Part shown: positions 1 through 3,556 of the stretch, one piece after another
How positions within the stretch are numbered: the first letter of the stretch is position 1
Layout of the letters: the number at the start of each line of letters is the position of its first letter
Origin: an uncultured Clostridia bacterium
Lineage (GTDB): Bacteria > Bacillota > Clostridia > Oscillospirales > Acutalibacteraceae
Direction of reading: 5' to 3'
DNA: 8,465 bases
Assembly (NCBI GenBank): GCA_937896885.1
Contig: CALBNX010000046.1
Span: forward strand, 1-8,465
Notes under the pieces: model-generated
Databases searched by the model: none
The model's input: the letters and a program-made list of their open reading frames with translations, nothing else
What the model was told of the DNA's origin: nothing
Translations under genes and position numbers: made by a program

Positions 1-409
1 ATGCTTCCATTGAATCAGCAGGTTCAAGCATAGGCACTTTTGCAGCCATTGCATAGTGACGAGAATCCTGTTCATTCTGTGATGAGTGCATTGCAGGGTC
101 ATCAGCAACGCAGATTACAAGACCGCCGTTAACACCTGTATATGAAAGTGTGAAAAGTGGGTCAGCAGCAACGTTAAGACCAACGTGTTTCATAGCACAA
201 GCTGAACGCGCACCTGCAAGTGATGAGCCGAATGCAACTTCGCAAGCAACCTTTTCATTTGGTGCCCATTCGCTATGGATATCGTCAAATTTACTTAAAA
301 ACTCTGTAATTTCAGTTGATGGTGTACCGGGATAACTTGATACAACTCCCAGACCGCCATCGTGCAAGCCTTCTGCGACTGCCTGATTACCTATCATTAA
401 TTTCTTCAT
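1..409 (-). CDS. iorA: Indolepyruvate:ferredoxin oxidoreductase alpha subunit, N-terminal part (runs off the left edge)
   Basis: This is the first 136 residues of an IorA-type TPP enzyme subunit, cut by the window edge; the full family protein is several hundred residues. The enzyme oxidatively decarboxylates aryl-2-oxoacids such as indolepyruvate and phenylpyruvate with CoA and ferredoxin, giving arylacetyl-CoA, CO2 and reduced ferredoxin in the cytoplasm. I translated it by hand from the ATG at 409. Family signatures seen are YPGTPSTEI (26-34) at the start of the pyrimidine-binding TPP domain, EWAPNEKVACEVAFGSSLAG (47-66), which carries the conserved Glu of NEK-x-x-x-EVA, MKHVGLNVAADPL (73-85), and VADDPAMHSSQNEQDSR (101-117). 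The ligase stop is only 25 bp upstream, so the two are surely co-transcribed. The ribosome site is weak and purine-rich (AAAAGAGAAA), unlike the strong AGGAGG of other genes here, so translation may depend on coupling to the ligase. iorB would be expected just outside the window. Confidence 0.93.
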   Translation of the reverse strand, partial: MKKLMIGNQAVAEGLHDGGLGVVSSYPGTPSTEITEFLSKFDDIHSEWAPNEKVACEVAFGSSLAGARSACAMKHVGLNVAADPLFTLSYTGVNGGLVICVADDPAMHSSQNEQDSRHYAMAAKVPMLEPADSMEA

Positions 410-434
410 ATCTGTTTCTCTTTTCTATATATAA

Positions 435-2069
435 TTAAGATTTATTCTGTGAATCAACAAGACCCTCGCCACCGTATATCTTACGAAGCTTTGGTTTTTC
501 GATTTTACCTGTTGGATTTCTTGGCACATCTGCAAAAATAATCTTTCTAGGTCTCTTATATCTTGGCAAGCTCATACAGAACTCGTTGATTTCTTCTTCT
601 GTGCAAGTCATACCCTTTTTGACTTCAATAATTGCGGTTGCGATTTCACCAAGTCGAGGGTCAGGAAGACCAATAACAGCAACATCCTTGATTTTTTCGT
701 GGGAAGCCATAAAGTTTTCAATCTGAACAGGATAAAGGTTTTCACCACCTGTGATGATAACGTCTTTTTTACGGTCAACAAGATAGATAAAATCTTCTTC
801 GTCTTGCATAGCCATATCACCCGTTAAAAGCCAACCGTCTTTAAGTGTTGCAGCAGTTGCTTCAGTGTCACGATAGTAGCAAGTCATAACACCAGGACCT
901 TTTAAGCAAAGTTCACCAACATCGCCCTTTGCCACTTCATTTCCGTCAGGGTCAACAATCTTTGTTTGCCAACCATAGCCCGGAACACCAATTGCACCAA
1001 CTTTATGTACATTTTCTACACCTAAATGCACTGCACCAGGACCAATAGACTCTGAAAGGCCATAGTTTGTGTCATACTGCTGATTGGGGAAATATTCAAG
1101 CCAACGCTTGATAAGGCTCTGTGGTACAGGCTGTGCACCGATATGCATAAGTCTCCAATTTGAGAAATCAAATTCATTCAAATCGATTTCACCACGGTCA
1201 ATAGCATTAAGAATATCTTGCGCCCAAGGGACAAGAAGCCACACGATTGTACATTTTTCGTCACTTGCTACTTTAAGAATATTTCTTGACTGTGTGCCTT
1301 TGAGAATAATTGCTTTTGAGCCACTTAAAAGACTACCAAACCAGTGCATTTTTGCACCTGTGTGATAAAGAGGTGGAATACAAAGGAAACAGTCGTCCTT
1401 TGTCTGATTATGGTGAGCCTGCTCACATCTGCAAGAGTGAATAAGACTTTCGTGGTTATGTAAAATTGCTTTGGGGAAACCAGTTGTACCTGATGAGAAG
1501 TAAATTGCAGCATCATCTGACTCTTCAAGCCAACATCCGTGGAAACTACTTGAACATTCAGAAACAAGCTCGTTATAGTCATCTGCAAACGCAGGGCAAC
1601 TGCCGCCAAAATAAATAAGTTTACATTTTTTACTGATTTTATCTGCCACAGCCTCAACTCGGCCTACAAATTCGTTACCAAAAACAAGGACATCTGCTTC
1701 TGCCAAATCAAGACAATACTCAATTTCGTCTGATGAATAACGGAAATTAAGTGGCACTACCAAAGCGCCAGTTTTTAATATACCAAAGTATATAGGCAAC
1801 CAGTCGATACAATTCATTAAAAGAATTGCGACTTTATTCCCCTTGCCTATTCCGTTTTGAGTGAGCATATTAGCAAATCTGTTTGCTTTTTCTTCAAAAA
1901 CACCCCAAGTGATTTCACGACGGTAAGGACGTCTTGCACCTGGTTCAACAAGTTCAAATTCACTCCAAGTGATACGTCTTGTTTCAGGTTGTTCAGGGTT
2001 GATTTCAACCAACGCAACGTCGTTTGGAAACTCGCGAGCGTTCTTTTCAAGTAAGTGTACGATTGTCAT
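435..2069 (-). CDS. AMP-forming acyl-CoA ligase (aryl- or acyl-CoA synthetase, ANL superfamily)
   Basis: A complete 544-residue adenylate-forming ligase that activates a carboxylic acid with ATP to the acyl-AMP and then the acyl-CoA. The core motifs are intact: P-loop YFSSGTTGFPK (190-200), YGLSES (336-341, Ser where Thr is usual in YGxTE), TGD (416-418), the hinge DRKKD (432-436) followed by GGENLYPVQIE (441-451), and the C-terminal catalytic Lys in NPTGKIEK (Lys522). Length matches single-domain acyl-CoA synthetases. The start at 2069 follows GGAGAATTAAA, a good Shine-Dalgarno with about 7 nt spacing. Residues 31-57 hold two similar segments, RRITWSEFE and RREITWGVFEE, one more than the usual single ITW-x-x-F segment of the family. 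It is the first gene of an operon with iorA, which makes arylacetate or a related acid the best substrate guess. A medium-chain or branched fatty acid is the main alternative. Substrate assignment is inference; family assignment is firm. Confidence 0.93.
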   Translation of the reverse strand: MTIVHLLEKNAREFPNDVALVEINPEQPETRRITWSEFELVEPGARRPYRREITWGVFEEKANRFANMLTQNGIGKGNKVAILLMNCIDWLPIYFGILKTGALVVPLNFRYSSDEIEYCLDLAEADVLVFGNEFVGRVEAVADKISKKCKLIYFGGSCPAFADDYNELVSECSSSFHGCWLEESDDAAIYFSSGTTGFPKAILHNHESLIHSCRCEQAHHNQTKDDCFLCIPPLYHTGAKMHWFGSLLSGSKAIILKGTQSRNILKVASDEKCTIVWLLVPWAQDILNAIDRGEIDLNEFDFSNWRLMHIGAQPVPQSLIKRWLEYFPNQQYDTNYGLSESIGPGAVHLGVENVHKVGAIGVPGYGWQTKIVDPDGNEVAKGDVGELCLKGPGVMTCYYRDTEATAATLKDGWLLTGDMAMQDEEDFIYLVDRKKDVIITGGENLYPVQIENFMASHEKIKDVAVIGLPDPRLGEIATAIIEVKKGMTCTEEEINEFCMSLPRYKRPRKIIFADVPRNPTGKIEKPKLRKIYGGEGLVDSQNKS

Positions 2070-2208
2070 TTTAATTCTCCAAAAAACTACATAATATTTT
2101 GATATTTTACTTCATTTACCAATAAAAATCAATAGAACAAATATAAAAAGAATTTTTAGATTTGCGCAATTGATATATTTACTTTAAAGCGCTAAACTTT
2201 AAAGTATT
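2070..2208 (-). other. Long untranslated leader of the ligase-iorA operon
   Basis: About 138 nt lie between the predicted transcription start (near 2208) and the ligase ATG. The leader is very AT-rich. I see no riboswitch or attenuator that I recognise and no terminator hairpin. The 9-mer tttacttca at 2106-2114 is the inverse of tgaagtaaa at 2208-2216 by the -10 box, so it may be a secondary half-site for the same regulator; in DNA this AT-rich the match could be chance. The start point is inferred from the promoter and not measured. Confidence 0.4.
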
Positions 2209-2220
2209 GAAGTAAATATA
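2174..2220 (-). promoter_or_regulatory. Candidate operator: 11-bp perfect inverted repeat covering the -10 box and start of the ligase-iorA operon
   Basis: tatatttactt (2174-2184) is perfectly inverted as aagtaaatata (2210-2220), with 25 bp between. Inside lie two copies of actttaaag (2181-2189 and 2196-2204), 15 bp apart; the second extends to the self-palindrome actttaaagt (2196-2205). The right arm contains the -10 box TATATT, so a protein bound here would block transcription. The layout fits a dimeric repressor of the TetR or MarR kind sensing an acid or CoA ester, but no regulator gene is in the window and I do not recognise the site as a named operator. Confidence 0.55.
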
Positions 2221-2243
2221 GCATATTATGAATTTATTGTCAA
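2215..2243 (-). promoter_or_regulatory. Promoter of the ligase-iorA operon
   Basis: On the minus strand TTGACA (2243-2238), a 17-bp spacer and TATATT (2220-2215) give a near-consensus vegetative promoter. The predicted start is about 2208, some 138 nt upstream of the ligase ATG. A promoter this strong beside an overlapping inverted repeat suggests control mainly by repression. Confidence 0.8.
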
Positions 2244-2280
2244 GGAAATTTTGACCGTGTATTTCCCCGCCTGAATAAGC

Positions 2281-2310
2281 AAAAAAGACAGGTCAACAAC
2301 CTGTCTTTTT
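2281..2310 (-). terminator. Rho-independent terminator beyond the duplicated tRNA-Lys 3' end
   Basis: The arms aaaaagacaggt (2282-2293) and acctgtcttttt (2299-2310) form a perfect 12-bp stem around a 5-nt loop. The flanking A and T runs could let it act in both directions. On the minus strand it follows the duplicated tRNA 3' end by 1 base, so it may be the original terminator of the tRNA-Lys gene. It also insulates the ligase promoter from readthrough. Confidence 0.8.
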
Positions 2311-2311
2311 A

Positions 2312-2336
2312 TTTGGTGATCCACCGGAGATTCGAA
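2312..2336 (-). repeat. Second copy of the tRNA-Lys 3' end (25-bp direct repeat, att-like)
   Basis: These 25 bp are identical to 2489-2513, the 3' end of the tRNA-Lys gene: the last part of the T loop, the 3' strand of the T stem, the acceptor strand, the discriminator, CCA and 2 bases beyond. Sequence upstream on the minus strand (ataa in place of ggag) does not match, so this is a 3' fragment and not a whole tRNA. Identity confined to a tRNA 3' end is what tyrosine-recombinase integration leaves as attR or attL. Confidence 0.85.
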
Positions 2337-2442
2337 TTATAGACTCACAATGCGAATGAGGGATTCGCATTGTGCTCTTCGCTAAAAATGTTTCACCGAA
2401 ACATTTTCTTAACGCTCAGACTCTCTCGAGTTCTAATCTCCG
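2312..2442 (-). mobile_element. Small structured element ending in a tRNA-Lys 3' end; possible MITE-like or tRNA-targeting insertion
   Basis: An outer imperfect inverted repeat pairs 2325-2336 (cggagattcgaa) with 2431-2442 (ttctaatctccg), 11 of 12 positions. Inside are two perfect hairpins: 2346-2357 with 2363-2374 (12 bp, loop gaggg) and 2385-2394 with 2398-2407 (10 bp, loop acc). The whole could fold as a three-way junction whose closing stem uses the duplicated tRNA-Lys 3' end. There is no ORF of substance, so any mobility would depend on an enzyme in trans. It could instead be a decayed tandem tRNA copy invaded by a repeat. That it is structured and tRNA-derived is seen directly; that it moves is inference. 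Confidence 0.45.
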
Positions 2443-2453
2443 CATGAAAAGGC

Positions 2454-2484
2454 AAAAAAGAAGAGTACGCAAAATGCGTACTCT
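2454..2484 (-). terminator. Rho-independent terminator of tRNA-Lys
   Basis: agagtacgca (2462-2471) and tgcgtactct (2475-2484) form a perfect 10-bp stem with a 3-nt loop. On the minus strand it is followed by TC and then six T (2459-2454). It starts 6 nt after the encoded CCA of tRNA-Lys. Confidence 0.88.
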
Positions 2485-2490
2485 ATTTTT

Positions 2491-2566
2491 TGGTGATCCA
2501 CCGGAGATTCGAACTCCGGACACCTTGATTAAAAGTCAAGTGCTCTGCCAACTGAGCTAGTGGATC
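2491..2566 (-). tRNA. tRNA-Lys (anticodon UUU), CCA encoded
   Basis: The 76-nt cloverleaf is complete on the minus strand. The acceptor GATCCAC pairs with GTGGATC, the D arm is GCTC/GAGC, and the anticodon arm CTTGA-CTTTTAA-TCAAG puts TTT at 2533-2531. The variable loop is GTGTC and the T arm is CGGAG-TTCGAAT-CTCCG. The discriminator is A and CCA is encoded (2493-2491). It lies 35 bp after the secG stop; no convincing separate promoter is seen, so it may be read from the secG promoter and processed. Its 3' 25 bp recur at 2312-2336. Confidence 0.98.
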
Positions 2567-2601
2567 ATATATTCCCGATTAATACCGGGATTGTTTTTTA
2601 T

Positions 2602-2853
2602 TTAAGCAAAAATTACTGCGATTGAAGCAACAAGCACGAGCACAAGGAAAATTGAAGCCAAAATCTTTGTAAGGAATGCCTTCTTTGCTTCGTCTGTTCT
2701 GCCTTTATTCTTGCCGAAGAAAGATTCAGAAGAACCGCCAGAAATGGCACCAGAGAGACCTTGTTGATGACTTTCTTGCAACATAACAAGCACAATAATT
2801 GAAACTGCCAAAACAATAAGAACTATGCCTAAAACTATCTGAAGTGCTGACAT
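2602..2853 (-). CDS. secG: Preprotein translocase subunit SecG
   Basis: An 83-residue SecG, the small accessory subunit of the SecYEG channel in the cytoplasmic membrane, which helps SecA-driven protein export. It shows the family layout: a first hydrophobic helix (about residues 5-24), a cytoplasmic loop with LQESHQQGLSGAISGGSSESFFGKNKGRT, here shown by its key parts LQESHQQGLSGA and FFGKNKGRT, and a second helix (about 62-82). I place the start at the ATG at 2853 and not at the in-frame TTG at 2868, because that TTG overlaps the Shine-Dalgarno GGAGG (2866-2862), which sits 8 nt before the ATG. It has its own promoter 42 bp upstream of the start, and tRNA-Lys follows 35 bp after the stop. 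Confidence 0.95.
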   Translation of the reverse strand: MSALQIVLGIVLIVLAVSIIVLVMLQESHQQGLSGAISGGSSESFFGKNKGRTDEAKKAFLTKILASIFLVLVLVASIAVIFA

Positions 2854-2894
2854 TTCTCGTACCTCCAAATCACTATATTTTTAACAGCCTTGAT

Positions 2895-2923
2895 ATTCTA
2901 TCATATGATTTCTAAAAATGCAA
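2895..2923 (-). promoter_or_regulatory. Promoter of secG
   Basis: On the minus strand TTGCAT (2923-2918), a 17-bp spacer and TAGAAT (2900-2895) make a good vegetative promoter. The predicted start is near 2888, giving a leader of about 35 nt. The 10-bp palindrome atcatatgat lies within the spacer; it is short and may be chance. Confidence 0.75.
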
Positions 2924-2983
2924 GTGTTTTTTGAAATTTTTTCATATTTTTTTATGAATAATAATATTATTTATGATAATAAT

Positions 2984-3058
2984 ATTTGTGCAGACAAAAG
3001 TGATGTCTTTGCGTTTGCCACTTAGTCTGTACCGACCATTTTTATGGTCGGTTTTTGT
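2984..3058 (+). ncRNA. Candidate small RNA on the plus strand (about 75 nt, unknown family)
   Basis: A strong plus-strand terminator (3031-3058) closes a stretch with no ORF. Just before it lies a hairpin pairing 2991-2995 (cagac) with 3025-3029 (gtctg) and 2998-3002 (aagtg) with 3019-3023 (cactt), around a 16-nt loop. A -10-like TATGAT at 2972-2977 would start a transcript near 2984, but the -35 is poor. An alternative pairing, agaca (2992-2996) with tgtct (3004-3008), competes with the main hairpin, so the RNA may switch between folds. No plus-strand gene follows the terminator, so a riboswitch controlling a downstream gene is unlikely and a stand-alone sRNA fits better. I recognise no Rfam family in it. 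Confidence 0.45.
3031..3058 (+). terminator. Rho-independent terminator, plus strand
   Basis: accgaccat (3031-3039) and atggtcggt (3044-3052) form a perfect 9-bp stem with a TTTT loop, followed by ttttgttt. The T run lies only on the plus-strand side, so it terminates a plus-strand transcript although every annotated gene around it is on the minus strand. That mismatch is the main evidence for the small RNA. Confidence 0.85.
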
Positions 3059-3068
3059 TTTATAAATA

Positions 3069-3089
3069 GCAAAAGACAAGAAACTGTCT
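3069..3089 (-). terminator. Weak candidate terminator after the 69-residue membrane protein gene
   Basis: On the minus strand AGACA, a 6-nt loop and TGTCT (3089-3074) are followed by TTTGCT. A 5-bp stem with a short T run is weak. It is placed where a terminator for the small membrane protein gene would be expected, and it converges on the plus-strand terminator. Confidence 0.35.
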
Positions 3090-3122
3090 CTATCTTTTTT
3101 GAGAACACCACATTATTCAATT

Positions 3123-3332
3123 TTATTTTAATTCTTTTATTGCTATAACAGTACCAATAATAGCAATTAGATAAAAAGCGAGTGAAACAATGCCGTCTGT
3201 ATTTGAGAAAATATTCATTACTGTTGACCATGCACTCGGTTCAACACAAGCGCAACAGTGAGCCACAATCCAACCTGTTCCACAAATTGCACCAACAAGC
3301 ATAAGTGTACATCCCAAAATAAACTTTTTCAA
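3123..3332 (-). CDS. Small two-helix membrane protein of unknown function, TTG start
   Basis: I do not recognise this 69-residue protein. It has a basic N-terminus (MKKF), a hydrophobic helix at about 4-24, a short outer segment with HCCAC (25-29), and a second helix at about 47-65 ending in KELK. Both ends are likely cytoplasmic by the positive-inside rule. Cysteines lie at 8, 17, 26, 27 and 29, so the pair-rich cluster could bind metal or form disulfides, but that is a guess. No ATG is available at the N-terminus; the start is TTG at 3332-3330, preceded by AAGGTGG, a near-Shine-Dalgarno. A consensus promoter lies 49 bp upstream, and a 10-codon ORF between overlaps the TTG by 2 bases. One added T in the 7-T run there would fuse both into a 79-residue protein with an ATG start. 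Confidence 0.65.
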   Translation of the reverse strand: MKKFILGCTLMLVGAICGTGWIVAHCCACVEPSAWSTVMNIFSNTDGIVSLAFYLIAIIGTVIAIKELK

Positions 3333-3361
3333 AAAAATCCCACCTTTTTTGAGTGATTCAT
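3329..3361 (-). CDS. Upstream mini-ORF (10 codons) overlapping the TTG start of the small membrane protein
   Basis: ATG at 3361 encodes MNHSKKVGFF and stops at TGA, which overlaps the downstream TTG as TTGA. A good Shine-Dalgarno, AAGGA, lies 8 nt before the ATG. The predicted transcription start is almost at this ribosome site, so this would be the first ORF of a near-leaderless message. It may be a leader peptide for translational coupling, or the true N-terminus displaced by a one-base slip in the run of seven T. Confidence 0.5.
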   Translation of the reverse strand: MNHSKKVGFF

Positions 3362-3380
3362 AAATCCAATCCTTAAATTA

Positions 3381-3409
3381 AATATATCATTTCACTATTG
3401 TTTTGTCAA
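3381..3409 (-). promoter_or_regulatory. Promoter of the mini-ORF and small membrane protein
   Basis: On the minus strand TTGACA (3409-3404), a 17-bp spacer and TATATT (3386-3381) are as close to consensus as the ligase promoter. The predicted start near 3374 leaves only about 12 nt before the mini-ORF ATG. Such strength for a tiny gene suggests that the gene is real and well expressed. Confidence 0.8.
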
Positions 3410-3415
3410 TAAAAA

Positions 3416-3444
3416 GCGGGACGATGTGAACATCGCACCCTACA
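3416..3444. repeat. REP-like palindromic repeat
   Basis: gcggg, then the 14-bp near-palindrome cgatgtgaacatcg (3422-3435), then caccctaca makes an imperfect hairpin whose GGG and CCC ends also pair. Short GC-rich palindromes ending in CCCTACA are, as far as I recall, dispersed in many copies in gut Clostridia. Only one copy is in this window, so repeat status rests on recall. Confidence 0.45.
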
Positions 3445-3506
3445 TTCATCAAACAATAAATTGGGTTATTTTTTTGCAAGACAATGTGTCAGAGGCGAAG
3501 CTGTAT

Positions 3507-3539
3507 AAAAATACCGCGAGCCGAATGACACGCGGTATT
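3507..3539 (-). terminator. Rho-independent terminator of the parE-parC operon
   Basis: aataccgcg (3510-3518) and cgcggtatt (3531-3539) form a perfect 9-bp stem around a 12-nt loop. On the minus strand it is followed by TTTTTATA (counting the stem-end T). It lies 17 bp after the parC stop. Confidence 0.85.
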
Positions 3540-3556
3540 GCGAAAAAAGAACCAAT

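Noticed and set aside
1084..1365. A 93-codon plus-strand ORF.
   Set aside because: It is antisense within the ligase gene, with no recognisable domain and no ribosome site.
2372..2560. A 62-codon plus-strand ORF ending in a sequence like GDPPEIRTPDTLIKSQVL.
   Set aside because: It is the reverse-strand reading of tRNA-Lys and its flanking repeat. This peptide is a known type of false protein from antisense tRNA genes, and there is no ribosome site.
2573..2599. Possible plus-strand terminator between tRNA-Lys and secG (tcccg/cggga, then a T run).
   Set aside because: The stem is only 5 bp with an 8-nt loop, and no plus-strand transcript is seen that it would end.
2602..2868. The longer 88-residue SecG reading that starts at TTG 2868.
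   Set aside because: That codon overlaps the Shine-Dalgarno GGAGG that serves the ATG at 2853, so the 83-residue form is preferred.
2990..3030. Minus-strand text GGCAAACGCAAAG recalls parts of the c-di-GMP-I riboswitch.
   Set aside because: The rest of that riboswitch (two long helices, tetraloop and receptor) is absent, the stretch is too short, and the adjacent terminator faces the other strand.
2101..3060. A CRISPR array or phage gene module in the repeat-rich gap.
   Set aside because: The repeats are two copies of a tRNA end and several unrelated hairpins. There is no regular spacing, and no cas, integrase or phage ORF is present.
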